From contig DATNCQ010000039.1 of NCBI GenBank assembly GCA_035571515.1, positions 1 to 64,000 of the forward strand: a stretch of 64,000 nucleotides of DNA, read 5' to 3'. This document shows positions 1 through 8,988 of this stretch, one piece after another (positions within the stretch are counted from its first letter, which is position 1; the number at the start of each line of letters is the position of its first letter). The notes beneath the pieces were generated by a model, which saw nothing but the letters and a program-made list of their open reading frames with translations, ran no database searches and had not been told where the DNA came from. Origin of the DNA: Gp6-AA40 sp035571515 (lineage in GTDB: Bacteria; Acidobacteriota; Vicinamibacteria; Vicinamibacterales; UBA2999). Position numbers and translations under genes: made by a program.

Positions 1-449
1 CCGCCCTTCATCAGGTAATCGTGGATGCGAACGGCCTCTTCAGGTGTGAAGTCGTAGTTGGCGGCATTCTGCATCCGCAGGTACGGACACCGGAAGAGAT
101 CGGGATCCATAGCGGTGAAATTCGCAAAGCCGGGGTCGCCATTATTCCAACGGCTGATCGTCGTTGTGGTCAGCTCGGAGAGACGAACCAGAAAGTTGTA
201 GTCCGCCTGGGGATAGTCGTCGCCCCAGCCGGACTTTCTCGCCCTGCGGATGTTCTGGTACCGCAGGCGGCAGAACGTGAAACCGAGCGGCTTGTCGGGG
301 AGTCCGTGGTTGATGGGTGTCTGCAGGTTTCGGCCGTTGGTCATGATGGTCGACCGTTGTGCCGCGCCGCTCGCGACGGCCAGTCCCAGCGCCAGCGCCA
401 CGGCCAGTGCGAACCGCATCCATCGAGCCGATGCCCGCGTCCGCCGCAT
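1..449 (-). CDS. DUF4159 domain protein, exported (3' end outside window)
   Basis: The first 149 codons of a gene that runs off the left edge are readable on the minus strand. They begin with a basic stretch and a hydrophobic signal segment (MRFALAVALALGLAVASGAA), followed by the DUF4159 hallmark region: FCRLRY, then GWGDDYPQADYNFLVRLSELT, split here as GWGDDYP and ADYNFLVRLSELT. It continues through FRCPYLRMQN and TPEEAVRIHDYLMKGG at the edge. DUF4159 proteins are usually exported or membrane-anchored and of unknown role. ATG 449 and ATG 419 are in frame; the second gives a more usual signal peptide. The gene diverges from the VOC gene at 568 with about 120 bases between starts. Family assignment is by motif recognition and is fairly firm; function is unknown. 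Confidence 0.8.
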   Translation of the reverse strand, partial: MRRTRASARWMRFALAVALALGLAVASGAAQRSTIMTNGRNLQTPINHGLPDKPLGFTFCRLRYQNIRRARKSGWGDDYPQADYNFLVRLSELTTTTISRWNNGDPGFANFTAMDPDLFRCPYLRMQNAANYDFTPEEAVRIHDYLMKG

Positions 450-567
450 GCGAGCATCGTACAACCAATCCGTCTACGGAGTCGGACGGCGGACGGAAGG
501 CGAGGCGCGGAAGTACAGTGGCAACGGGCAAGGCTGTGTGACAATGAGCCGCCAGAGAGAGGACCGT

Positions 568-1356
568 ATGCACCAACACGTGTTCGCTTCCACGTTGCTG
601 CTCGTCGCATTCGCCGCGGCAATCGCGCTGCGCGCGGAGACCTTCCCCTACGATCACATGCACTTCGACGCGACCGATCCGGCGGCAGCCGTCGCCTGGT
701 ACGCGAAGTACCTTCCGGCGAAGCTCGGCGCCACGCCGGACCGCGTCGTGATCGGCCGGACGATCTTTGCGTTTGCCAAGGTCGACAACCCGCTGCCGAG
801 CGCTGGAAGCGCGATCGATCACATCGGCATCTCGGTGCCGAACGTCGACGCCAAGATGAAGGAGCTCGAGGCGGCAGGCGCGAAGGTGACCATGCCCGCA
901 CGCACGATGGCCGGTCTGCCGAAAGCCGGGTTCGTCCAGGATCCATTCGGCATCACGATCGAACTGCTACAGGATCCGCAGAGCCTGGGGTTCCATCATG
1001 TCCACCTCCGCGTGCCGGATCCCGACGCCGAATTGAAATGGCTGCTCGATACCTACGGCGGTGAGCGCATCAAGTGGAAAGGACGCGTCGACGCCGTGAG
1101 ATACACGAATCCGACGGTGTTGCTGCTCGCGGACAAGAGCGACGATGCCGCGCCGAGCCAGGGCCACGCGATCGATCACCTCGGCTGGGCGGTGACGAAC
1201 GTCGACGCGAAGGTCAGCGAGCTGGCGGCGACGGGACTGAAGACGGAAGCGCCGCGCGCCGTTCGAAATCTCCGCGTCGGGTTCGTCTCTGCACCGGGAG
1301 GGGTCCGCATCGAGATGGTGCAGGGCAGGACCGAGGAGGAATTGGTCGGTCACTAG
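568..1356 (+). CDS. Exported protein with two VOC (glyoxalase-like) domains
   Basis: This 262-residue protein has a signal peptide (about residues 1-23) followed by two vicinal-oxygen-chelate modules, at about 25-140 and 143-255. Each has the paired beta-alpha-beta-beta-beta pattern with metal-ligand-type positions (HMHFD, DHIGISVPNVD, HHVHLRVPDPD, DHLGWAVTNVD) and a terminal glutamate (ITIELLQDP, VRIEMVQG). VOC enzymes include glyoxalases, dioxygenases and resistance proteins, and nothing here fixes the substrate. ATG 568 is chosen over ATG 544 because the purine run AGAGAGAGGA precedes it at proper spacing and the signal peptide starts there. Export is unusual for VOC enzymes and suggests a periplasmic role. 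Confidence 0.8.
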   Translation: MHQHVFASTLLLVAFAAAIALRAETFPYDHMHFDATDPAAAVAWYAKYLPAKLGATPDRVVIGRTIFAFAKVDNPLPSAGSAIDHIGISVPNVDAKMKELEAAGAKVTMPARTMAGLPKAGFVQDPFGITIELLQDPQSLGFHHVHLRVPDPDAELKWLLDTYGGERIKWKGRVDAVRYTNPTVLLLADKSDDAAPSQGHAIDHLGWAVTNVDAKVSELAATGLKTEAPRAVRNLRVGFVSAPGGVRIEMVQGRTEEELVGH

Positions 1357-1398
1357 ACCTGCACAAACACGCGGTCTGACATCCGGGCGAAGCAGGCG

Positions 1399-1974
1399 CT
1401 AGTCTTCCGCCACGGCGGCCGGCACACGTCGCGCGGGAACGAGTGAGCGCCACCACTCGCGCACCTTCCCATGACACGGCGGCAGTGGATCGCACGCCAG
1501 CAGATACAGCATCACGGTCGTCAGCAGCGTGAGTCCGTGCGCAACGATGAAGCTGCTCACTCCCAGGTTGAGCGTGGCGAGCACCTGCGGATATCGAACG
1601 ACGAACAGGACCGGGAAGAACAGCAGCAGCGAGAACGTGAGGAAGGCGATGCGCAGCGGCGCGTCCCGCATGCGCCTGGGATTCCGGAGTCCACGCGAGA
1701 CGCGGCGATATTCGTTGTTTTCGTACGTCTCCACCGGCACCTTGAAGAGTGTCTGCGTGAGCAGGTAGAGCAGGCCGCCGCAGAACGCCGCCAGCGCAAT
1801 CCGGAATGGCCGGGCGCCAATCCGGAAATGCATCCCGGCCCAGACAAAGAACACGACGATGCTGAAGTTGGTCAGTTGGAAGGCCAGCCACACGTTGGTC
1901 CGGCCGGTGAGCACCTGGAGCCGGCGGCACAGCCACTCCGTGAGATCCAGCAGGATGGAATCGACCAGGGTCAC
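1399..1974 (-). CDS. Membrane protein of unknown function, 4-5 TM segments
   Basis: The 191-residue product begins at a GTG codon and contains hydrophobic segments at about residues 30-48, 58-75, 105-127 and 132-160. They are separated by a cytoplasmic-looking basic loop (YENNEYRRVSRGLRNPRRMRD). The C-terminus is basic. I do not recognise a family. It lies 15 bases downstream of the hydroxyacid dehydrogenase gene on the same strand, so the two are probably cotranscribed. The closest general resemblance is to small bacterial integral membrane proteins with no assigned activity. Confidence 0.65.
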   Translation of the reverse strand: MTLVDSILLDLTEWLCRRLQVLTGRTNVWLAFQLTNFSIVVFFVWAGMHFRIGARPFRIALAAFCGGLLYLLTQTLFKVPVETYENNEYRRVSRGLRNPRRMRDAPLRIAFLTFSLLLFFPVLFVVRYPQVLATLNLGVSSFIVAHGLTLLTTVMLYLLACDPLPPCHGKVREWWRSLVPARRVPAAVAED

Positions 1975-1989
1975 CGTGCCCAGGTAGTG

Positions 1990-3219
1990 TCAGGCGCTCC
2001 TCGCGAGGGCGAGGGCTGCGGGATTGACCACGTGGATCGGGGTGCCTGCGGCATAGGCACGAACCTGATCGAAGATGTCCGAGAATTGCAGGTCGTATTC
2101 GTCGCTCGTCACATATCCGATATGCGGCGTGCAGACGACGTTGGGCATGCCGAGCAGCGGGTGGCTCGGATCGGTCAGCGGCTCCTTTTCATAGACATCC
2201 ACGGCCGCCATTCCCGGCCGGCCCCTTCGCAGCGCCTCCACCAGCGCGCCCGGCGCGATGAGCCCGGCGCGGCTCGTGTTGACCAGCAGCGCGGTGGGCT
2301 TCATGCGTCCGAGATCCGCCGACGTTACGAGCCCACGCGTCGCATCCACCAGTCGCATGTGCAACGAGATGACGTCGCACTCCTCGAAGAACGCCTCTTT
2401 GCTGCGCGCGACGCCATAGCCATCCTCGCGCGCCTGCGCGCGCGCCGCCTCGCGTCCCCACACGCACACGTGCATGCCGAACGCCTTGCCGTACCCGGCC
2501 ACGACCTTGCCGATCCGCCCGTACCCGTAGATGCCGAGTGTCTTCCCGCGCAAGGTCGCGCCCACGCCGATTTGCCATTTCCCCTGCCGGAGCGCCGCGA
2601 CCTGTTCTGGAATCTGCCGCATCGCCGCGAGCACCAGCGCCCAGGTCAACTCGGCGGCCGCATAGGACGGCGTGTCCGCGTGCTGGTTCGAGGAGACGAT
2701 CACGCCCCGTTGCGTGCAGGCGTCGACATCGATGTGGGGATAGACGCTGCGCTGGCTGATGATGCGAAGCCTGGGGAGCCGTGCGAGCAGCGGCGCCTGG
2801 ATCTTCGTCCGCTCGCGGATCAGCACCAGCACTTCGGTGTCTGCGAGTCGCTCGGCGAGCACGTCCACGTCCTCGACGTGATCGTTCCAGATCGTGACGT
2901 CGAAAGGCGCCAGCCGGGCGAAGCACGGCAGCGTGTGCAGGGTGTCGAAGTAGTCATCCAGGATCGCTACCGTGACCGGCCGGCGATTGCGCGCGGCGCG
3001 GCCGAGCGGCGTCAGGCAGACCTGCGCCGTGTCCGACTCGCCGCCGCCGGCGAGCAGTGTCACGAGGCCAGCGCCGCTCGCGTCCTCCCAGATCGGCATG
3101 CGCGGACAGGAGGTCTGCCAGGCGGCCATGGTCTCGGGGTACGTGCGCGGGCGCTCGGCGACCCAGTTGAGAAGCTCGAGGGTGAGCGCGTTCGGCGGCG
3201 ACGGCTGGATGCGGCGCAT
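1990..3219 (-). CDS. D-2-hydroxyacid dehydrogenase with extra N-terminal domain
   Basis: The 409-residue product has a normal NAD-dependent D-2-hydroxyacid dehydrogenase from about residue 82 (VTVAILDDY) to the end. It shows the nucleotide motif GYGRIG at 232-237, catalytic Arg317 in NTSRAG, Glu344 in DVYEKEP and His366 in TPHIG. Ahead of it, residues 1-79 form a compact unit (ALTLELLNWVAERPRTY, TMAAWQTSCPRMPIWEDA, VCLTPLGRAARN) that resembles short stand-alone winged-helix-like proteins. The reading frame is open through the junction and no second ATG with a ribosome-binding site is seen near codon 80. The enzyme would interconvert a 2-oxoacid and a D-2-hydroxyacid; the substrate is not predictable. 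The membrane-protein gene follows closely. Confidence 0.88.
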   Translation of the reverse strand: MRRIQPSPPNALTLELLNWVAERPRTYPETMAAWQTSCPRMPIWEDASGAGLVTLLAGGGESDTAQVCLTPLGRAARNRRPVTVAILDDYFDTLHTLPCFARLAPFDVTIWNDHVEDVDVLAERLADTEVLVLIRERTKIQAPLLARLPRLRIISQRSVYPHIDVDACTQRGVIVSSNQHADTPSYAAAELTWALVLAAMRQIPEQVAALRQGKWQIGVGATLRGKTLGIYGYGRIGKVVAGYGKAFGMHVCVWGREAARAQAREDGYGVARSKEAFFEECDVISLHMRLVDATRGLVTSADLGRMKPTALLVNTSRAGLIAPGALVEALRRGRPGMAAVDVYEKEPLTDPSHPLLGMPNVVCTPHIGYVTSDEYDLQFSDIFDQVRAYAAGTPIHVVNPAALALARSA

Positions 3220-3329
3220 AGGGAAGATGTGCTTCCGAACCCGGAAAACCGGGGGCTCGCTCGCGCTAGCATATCGCGCGTCCAGATCGCCTTCGCGCTC
3301 GGCGTGGACGGCCTCGCCCTGAAGGAAGG

Positions 3330-3360
3330 TTGCCTGAATGCGGCGCGCACGCGCTATGAT
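3330..3360 (+). promoter_or_regulatory. Possible sigma-70-type promoter for the TonB receptor gene
   Basis: TTGCCT (3330-3335) and TATGAT (3355-3360) precede the receptor gene. The 19-bp spacing is longer than ideal, so this is a weak call. A strong Shine-Dalgarno sequence (AGGAGGT) lies just before ATG 3400. Confidence 0.3.
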
Positions 3361-3399
3361 GCGCCCGCCCGATAGATCCGAGCCACGTCAGGAGGTCCT

Positions 3400-6300
3400 A
3401 TGCCACGAGCGACGACCGCGTGCGCCTCCCTTGGACTCCTTCTCATCCCCTCGCTGCTGTACGCGCAGGCGTCGATCACCGGCGTCGCGCGCGACACGTC
3501 CGGAGCGGTGCTCCCGGGTGTCAGCGTCGAGGCGTCCAGTCCGGCGCTGATCGAGAAAGGCCGGTCGGTCACCACGAACGAAGCGGGCCAGTACCGCATC
3601 GAGAATCTCAGGCCGGGCGTCTACACCGTGACGTTCACGCTCTCCGGCTTCAGTACGGTCAAGCGCGAGGCGATCGAGCTGAGTGGCACATTCGTCGCCA
3701 CCGTCAACGCCGAGCTGCGCGTCGGTGCGGTCGAGGAAACCGTCACCGTCAGCGGCACCTCACCCGTCGTCGACGTGCAGAGCTCCAACCGCGAGCGCGT
3801 CCTCACCGCGGAAGTCATCAACAACGCGCCGGTGAACCGCTATCCGTCGTTCATGGCGGCGATGATCCCCGGCGTCAACAACAGCACCGTGGACGTCGGC
3901 GGCAACAGCGGCAGCCCGACCACCGGCGGCGGCGCGCTGACCGTGCACGGCAGCCGCGCGACCGACCTGGAGATGCTGCGCAACGGCGTATCGATCTCCA
4001 CGGTCGAAACGGGTTCGAACACGCAGGGCGTGCCGAACATGGCGGTGTTCTCCGAGATGGCGGTCGAGACGGCCACGGTGTCGACCGAAGAGCGCGGGTC
4101 CGGCGTGCGTCTGAACTTCATTCCGCGCGAGGGCGGCAATACGTTCAACGGCCTGATCATCAGCTCGTTTGCCAACGAAGGGATGGCGGGCAGCAATTTC
4201 ACGCAGGCGCTGCGCGATCGCGGCCTGAAGACGCCGAACAACCTGAAGAGCAGCGGCGAGCTGAACGCCGCCTACGGTGGCCCGATTCTCCGCGACCGGG
4301 TCTGGTTCTTCGGCACCGTGCTCTACAACCGGACGCAGAACTGGGTGGCCGGCATGTTCGTGAACCGGAACGCCTTCAGTCCGACGTCATTCGCCTACGA
4401 TCCCGACCCGGACCAGCCGGCATTCAGCGACGTGCTGACGCGGAACGGCGCCGGGCGTGTGACCTGGCAGGTCAATTCCACTCACAAGGTGGCCTTCGCC
4501 TACGAGAACACCTACACGTGTCAGTGTTCGACCGCCACGACCGCCATCGTCTCGGCGGAATCGGGGTTGCCGCAGCGCTATTGGCCCAACGGCGGCTGGA
4601 ATGCCGAGTGGACGGCGCCGCTGACGTCGCGCCTGCTGGTCGAAGCCGTGGTCTATCATCGCTTCATCAACAGCCGCCGGACGCATCCGTTCGGGCTGCC
4701 CGACGTCGGCGACAGCATCGAGGATGTATTCGCCTACAACGTCGACGCGATCGCGAAGAACCTGGTCGGCGTGCAGGATCAGGCGCTCGGGATCACGCAC
4801 CATGCGACGACGGTGTCGAACATGCGGAACAAGAGCCACGATACGCCGTTCCGCGTGGCGCTCTCCTACATCACCGGCGCGCACAGCTACAAGCTCGGCG
4901 TCTCCGACAACATCGGCGGCAAGCAGAACCTGGTGATGAACTTCGACGCGCCGTACTCGTACCGTTTCAACAACGGCGTGCCGAACCAGATCACGATGAA
5001 CGCCACACCGTTCCAGCAGCTCGCGAACCTCGACGCCGACCTCGGCGTCTACGCACAGGACCGGTGGACCATCAGGCGCGCCACGGTTTCCTACGGGCTG
5101 CGCTACGACCACTTCGCCAGCTCGTTCCCGGAGCAGCGGATCGGGCCGGCGCCGCTCGTGCCCAATCGCAATTTCACGCTGCCGCCGACCGACGGCATTT
5201 CGTGGCACGACATCTCGCCGCGCGCCGGCGTCGCCTACGACCTGTTCGGGAACGGGAAGACCGCGCTCAAAGGGTCGTTCGGCAAGTACGTCGAGGGGCA
5301 GGCGCTTCGCGGCAGCGACGCGAACGTGATCTTCGGCGACGGGCTCAACCCGGCGCAGCGCGTCGTCACCAACGCCACGCGATCGTGGAACGACGCCAAC
5401 GGCAACTTCCGGCCCGATTGCAGCCTGCTGAATTTCGCCGCCAACGGCGAGTGCGGAGCGCTGAGCAACACCGATTTCGGCACCCTGCGCCCCGGCAGCA
5501 CCTACGATCCCGCGATCCTGCGCGGCTGGGGCAAGCGGATGTACAGCTGGCAGTTCTCCGGCAGCGTGCAGCAGCAGCTCATGGATCGCATGTCCGTCGA
5601 GCTCAGCTACTTCCGCCGCGTCTTCGGCAACTTCAACGTCGTCGACGATCGCGCGCGGGCCGCGAGCGACTTCGACGTGTTCAGCATCACGGCGCCCCGC
5701 GACCAGCGGCTGCCCGGCGACGGCGGCTACACCGTTGGCGGGTTGTACAACATCAAGCCGGCGATGTTCAGCACGCCGGCCGACAACTACATCACGTTTG
5801 CGAGCAACTACGGGAAGCAGATCGAGCACTGGGACGGCTTCGACCTGATTCTCGGCATGCGCCCGCAGGGAGGCGTCAGCCTGCAGGGCGGGTTGAGCAG
5901 CGGACGCACGACGATCGACAACTGCCAGGTGGCCGCACGGCTGCCCGAAATCCTCACCGGATTTCCCGTCCTGAACGATCCCAACACCAGCGCGCAGTTT
6001 CCCGCGCAGTACTGCCACCAGGAGTCGCCGTTCCTGACGCAGGTGAAGTTCCTCGGGTCGTACGAGATCCCGAAGGTCGACGTCCTCATCAGCGGCGCGC
6101 TGCAGAGCGTGCCGGGACCGCAGGTGATCGGCGACTTCGTCGCGTCCAACGCCCTCGTCCAGCAGTCGCTCGGGCGGCCGCTCGCGGGCGGCGCGGCCAA
6201 CGCAACGATCAACGTCGTCGAGCCGGGCGCCCTGTACGGCGATCGCCGGAATCAGTTCGATTTGCGGGTGGGGAAAGCCCTGCGCTTCGGGCGTACGCGG

Positions 6301-6441
6301 ACGAAAGTGAATCTCGACATCAACAACGTGTTCAATGCGGGTCCGGTGCTGACCGAAAATCCCAGCTTCGGGGTGTTCCGCCAGCCCGCGTCGATCCTCC
6401 CGGCGCGCATCGCGCGCGTCGGCGTGCAGATCGATTTCTGA
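3400..6441 (+). CDS. Oar-like TonB-dependent outer-membrane receptor
   Basis: This 1013-residue protein has a signal peptide (about 1-22, ending at YAQA). A carboxypeptidase-regulatory-like domain follows at about 24-105 (SITGVARDTSGAVLPGVSVE, GQYRIENLRPGVYTVTFTLSGF), then a plug domain at about 110-230 and a long beta-barrel ending in a terminal phenylalanine (GVQIDF). This is the standard layout of the Oar/TonB-dependent family expanded in Acidobacteria, thought to import large substrates across the outer membrane; the ligand cannot be read from sequence. Start ATG 3400 is fixed by AGGAGGT. It converges with the DUF6152 unit, the two stops abutting at 6441/6442. Confidence 0.92.
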   Translation: MPRATTACASLGLLLIPSLLYAQASITGVARDTSGAVLPGVSVEASSPALIEKGRSVTTNEAGQYRIENLRPGVYTVTFTLSGFSTVKREAIELSGTFVATVNAELRVGAVEETVTVSGTSPVVDVQSSNRERVLTAEVINNAPVNRYPSFMAAMIPGVNNSTVDVGGNSGSPTTGGGALTVHGSRATDLEMLRNGVSISTVETGSNTQGVPNMAVFSEMAVETATVSTEERGSGVRLNFIPREGGNTFNGLIISSFANEGMAGSNFTQALRDRGLKTPNNLKSSGELNAAYGGPILRDRVWFFGTVLYNRTQNWVAGMFVNRNAFSPTSFAYDPDPDQPAFSDVLTRNGAGRVTWQVNSTHKVAFAYENTYTCQCSTATTAIVSAESGLPQRYWPNGGWNAEWTAPLTSRLLVEAVVYHRFINSRRTHPFGLPDVGDSIEDVFAYNVDAIAKNLVGVQDQALGITHHATTVSNMRNKSHDTPFRVALSYITGAHSYKLGVSDNIGGKQNLVMNFDAPYSYRFNNGVPNQITMNATPFQQLANLDADLGVYAQDRWTIRRATVSYGLRYDHFASSFPEQRIGPAPLVPNRNFTLPPTDGISWHDISPRAGVAYDLFGNGKTALKGSFGKYVEGQALRGSDANVIFGDGLNPAQRVVTNATRSWNDANGNFRPDCSLLNFAANGECGALSNTDFGTLRPGSTYDPAILRGWGKRMYSWQFSGSVQQQLMDRMSVELSYFRRVFGNFNVVDDRARAASDFDVFSITAPRDQRLPGDGGYTVGGLYNIKPAMFSTPADNYITFASNYGKQIEHWDGFDLILGMRPQGGVSLQGGLSSGRTTIDNCQVAARLPEILTGFPVLNDPNTSAQFPAQYCHQESPFLTQVKFLGSYEIPKVDVLISGALQSVPGPQVIGDFVASNALVQQSLGRPLAGGAANATINVVEPGALYGDRRNQFDLRVGKALRFGRTRTKVNLDINNVFNAGPVLTENPSFGVFRQPASILPARIARVGVQIDF

Positions 6442-6879
6442 TCACCGTGCCGGTGCGCCTGGCTTTTCGCCTGGCGCGCCGGTGCCCGACGAACCGAGAA
6501 ACAGCTTGCGGCCGTCGGCGAAGGTGATGTCGCGGCCGTTTCCGCGCAGCGATCCGTCTTTTGACCGGAATCCCTCGACGACGATTTCCGCGCCGACCGG
6601 CAGCGAGTCCTTGGTGAAGCCGCGCCGGTAGAGCGCGTTGGGTGGACCACCCTCGATCATCCAGCGCTCCACCTTGCCGCCGGCCGTCTTCACGTCGAGA
6701 TGAATCCACGTGTGTGGATTGATCCACTCCATCCGCGCGACGGTGCCGCGCAGCTTGAGCGGCTTCTTCGCGTCGAATTCCGCGGCGAAGGCATGATGCG
6801 CCGCGGCCGAAGCCGCCACGCACAACAGCCCCGCGCCGGCCAGCACCCCCGCGAGCGTGCGCATGGGAGTCGTCTTCAT
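6442..6879 (-). CDS. DUF6152 family exported protein
   Basis: This 145-residue protein has a signal peptide (about 1-27, ending ASAAA). It continues with the DUF6152 signature: HHAFAAEFDAKKPLKLRGTV, then MEWINPHTWIHLDV, WMIEGGPPNALYRRG and DGRKLFLGSS. The family is exported, OB-fold-like in appearance, and of unknown function. It is the last gene of a minus-strand unit; its start lies 4 bases after the stop of the upstream GVW-type gene, so translation is likely coupled. ATG 6864 is an alternative start. Confidence 0.85.
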   Translation of the reverse strand: MKTTPMRTLAGVLAGAGLLCVAASAAAHHAFAAEFDAKKPLKLRGTVARMEWINPHTWIHLDVKTAGGKVERWMIEGGPPNALYRRGFTKDSLPVGAEIVVEGFRSKDGSLRGNGRDITFADGRKLFLGSSGTGAPGEKPGAPAR

Positions 6880-6883
6880 CTCG

Positions 6884-7924
6884 TCACCGCCCTCCCCGTT
6901 CGGCGCGTGCGCCGCTGAGGAGATTCGCCATCGCGTAATTCCCCTCGTGACACGCGTACTCGTAGATCTCTGTCTTGTCCGGCAGCCGCGTGATGGGAAT
7001 CACGGCCTTCCACGGTTTCGTAAAGGTCGTCGGGTCCTCGACGGTGATCTCGTAGTCGATGGTCTCGGCGTCGCTGCGCGTGAACCGCTCGACCAGGTGC
7101 AGGGTTTCCGAGGGACGCGTCCAGACGTTGGCCCACTCGTAATTGGTCTTGTCGGCGAAGTTGATGGTGTCGACGACGAGCGTGTTGCGGTCCCATCGCG
7201 CGACCGCGTCGCCGAACCACTGACGGATGGACCCGTGCGGCCGTCCGTCCACGGGGATGATGCGCCGGTCCCGGTACTCCTCGTGGAGAATCGTCACGTA
7301 GCCGGGGCTCTGCACGATGCGGTTGTGTCCACCGTTGGGACCCTGCCACATCAGCGCCGTCACGCCGTCGGTGAGGCACCGCTCGCCGGTGTCGGGATCG
7401 AGATACGACTCGTAGGGACCGACGCCATACCGCGCGGCACTGCGTGCCTCCGCTTTCTGCGCGTCGGGCGTGAAGGGCAGCCGTCCGTCCGGCGGTTCGA
7501 CGATCAGCGACGTGCGGTTGTAGACCTTCCTCGGCCTTCCGTGATCCTGCCAGAAACTGTTGTACTCGTTGCCGCGGATCGGCGAGTCGGCCACCGACTG
7601 GCGTCCCACCGCGGTTCCTTCCTCGCCGGCGAGCCGCTTCGCTTCCTGCTCCCGTTCGACCGCGTCTCTCTGCGCCACCTCTTCGTCTGTCAGCAACGTC
7701 TTGCCCGCCAGGTTCTTCGGCCGCTCCAGCGGCATCGTCGCTTCGTACCTCCAGACTCCCTGCAGGTCGGGGTCGCCCCAGGGCGTGCGGGACGGCGTCC
7801 ACGCGTTGGCGGTCTCCGCCTTCGCCGTGGCGGGGTCCTGCGCCGCCGGTGACGCCGGTAACAACCACACGAGCAGCATCGCAGGTGCGAGTGCGCCGAG
7901 ACACAGCACAGACACGCGCTTCAT
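6884..7924 (-). CDS. Exported GVW-type protein (paralogue 1), unknown function
   Basis: The 346-residue product starts with a signal peptide (VLCLGALAPAMLLVWLLPAS) and then shows PDLQGVWRYE, RNTLVVDTINFADKTNYE, LHLVERFTRSDAE, YEITVEDPTTFTKPWK and IYEYACHEGN. The same motifs in the same order occur in the adjacent gene, so the two are paralogues. They belong to a large set of uncharacterised exported acidobacterial proteins. ATG 7924 is preferred over ATG 7930 because GAGG lies 6 bases before it. The gene sits 14 bases downstream of paralogue 2 and 4 bases upstream of DUF6152. No catalytic motif is recognised; the repeated tryptophan- and aspartate-rich strands suggest a beta-rich fold. Confidence 0.8.
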   Translation of the reverse strand: MKRVSVLCLGALAPAMLLVWLLPASPAAQDPATAKAETANAWTPSRTPWGDPDLQGVWRYEATMPLERPKNLAGKTLLTDEEVAQRDAVEREQEAKRLAGEEGTAVGRQSVADSPIRGNEYNSFWQDHGRPRKVYNRTSLIVEPPDGRLPFTPDAQKAEARSAARYGVGPYESYLDPDTGERCLTDGVTALMWQGPNGGHNRIVQSPGYVTILHEEYRDRRIIPVDGRPHGSIRQWFGDAVARWDRNTLVVDTINFADKTNYEWANVWTRPSETLHLVERFTRSDAETIDYEITVEDPTTFTKPWKAVIPITRLPDKTEIYEYACHEGNYAMANLLSGARAERGGR

Positions 7925-7938
7925 GGCCATCCTCGCAG

Positions 7939-8856
7939 TCACTTGTGCGTTTGCTCCGCTCCGGGATCGCGGATCCCGACCTGTCCGTACAACAACTCCT
8001 CCACGAATTCGACGCACTTGTATTCCAGGATCGCGGCGTCCTTTTCGTAGCGGCGATACAGCGGCAGGCTGATCTTCCAGGGCCGCGTGAACACCTTCGG
8101 ATCCTCGATGGTCGCCTCGTACATCAGGTGGTACGGGCTCACCGGCGTGTACCGCTCGACGACGTGCAGCGCGTCGCTGTGGAAGTTGCCCGCCCGGTCG
8201 AACCAGGTCTGGTCGTTGAAGCTGGTCACGTCGACGACGAGCGTGTCGCCTTCCCAGTGTCCGCGCGACCATCCCATCCACGTGTCGCTGGGGCTCGAGC
8301 CAGCGTCCTCCATGTGGATCGTGCGCGTTGCGCCGGCGAATTCGTAGGCGATGAGGATCGTGTTCGTGCTCTCAAGGATCTGAAACGGATAGGGCATGTA
8401 GGTCGCGCGCGGGACCCCGGGCAGGTAGCACTTGATTTCCGGGTCGCGCGTCAACCAGTCGTCGAAGTTCTCCTTCTTCCTGGCCGCCGCCCACGACTGA
8501 TACGGAATCTCGTTTCCCTCGACGACGCCTGGGCCCGCCGGAACGCCTCCGACCGCGCCCAGTGCGCGCACCGGCGCCGCGGGAAGATCGGCGGGCGTGG
8601 CGCGGCCGAGACCGCCAGGCTCCGTTCGTGTGGGGGCCGGCCGCAGCGCCATCGCCGCTCTCGCAGGATGTGCCTGCAGGTCGTAATTCGCGGTACTGAA
8701 CGCCTGCCAGACGCCGTTCAGATCCGGCTTGCCGTCGGCAGTACGCGGAGCCGTGTAGGCTTCAGCCCGCCCTGCAGCCGGTGTCACGCCGAGGCGAGCC
8801 ACCGCGATTCCGGCTACAACGACGACGGCGGCTACGACCAGGAGCCCATTTCGCAT
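7939..8856 (-). CDS. Exported GVW-type protein (paralogue 2), unknown function
   Basis: This 305-residue protein begins with a hydrophobic segment (GLLVVAAVVVVAGIAVARLG) that is a signal peptide or anchor. It carries PDLNGVWQAF, GHWEGDTLVVDVTSFND, GNFHSDALHVVERYTP, YEATIEDPKVFTRPWK and ILEYKCVEFVEE, matching paralogue 1 motif for motif. ATG 8856 is chosen because the hydrophobic leader starts there and CGAGGG precedes it. It heads the three-gene unit and diverges from the amidase gene across 132 bases that must hold both promoters. Confidence 0.8.
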   Translation of the reverse strand: MRNGLLVVAAVVVVAGIAVARLGVTPAAGRAEAYTAPRTADGKPDLNGVWQAFSTANYDLQAHPARAAMALRPAPTRTEPGGLGRATPADLPAAPVRALGAVGGVPAGPGVVEGNEIPYQSWAAARKKENFDDWLTRDPEIKCYLPGVPRATYMPYPFQILESTNTILIAYEFAGATRTIHMEDAGSSPSDTWMGWSRGHWEGDTLVVDVTSFNDQTWFDRAGNFHSDALHVVERYTPVSPYHLMYEATIEDPKVFTRPWKISLPLYRRYEKDAAILEYKCVEFVEELLYGQVGIRDPGAEQTHK

Positions 8857-8988
8857 CGGACGCCCTCGCTGGCTGTCGATCAACCGCGCCGATGATACTC
8901 CCAACTTCTCCGCGAGACTGCGCGCCGTCGAGTTGATACAATCCGGCGCCGTTTGAATTCCCCAGTATCCGAACGGCTGGAGAGGCCC

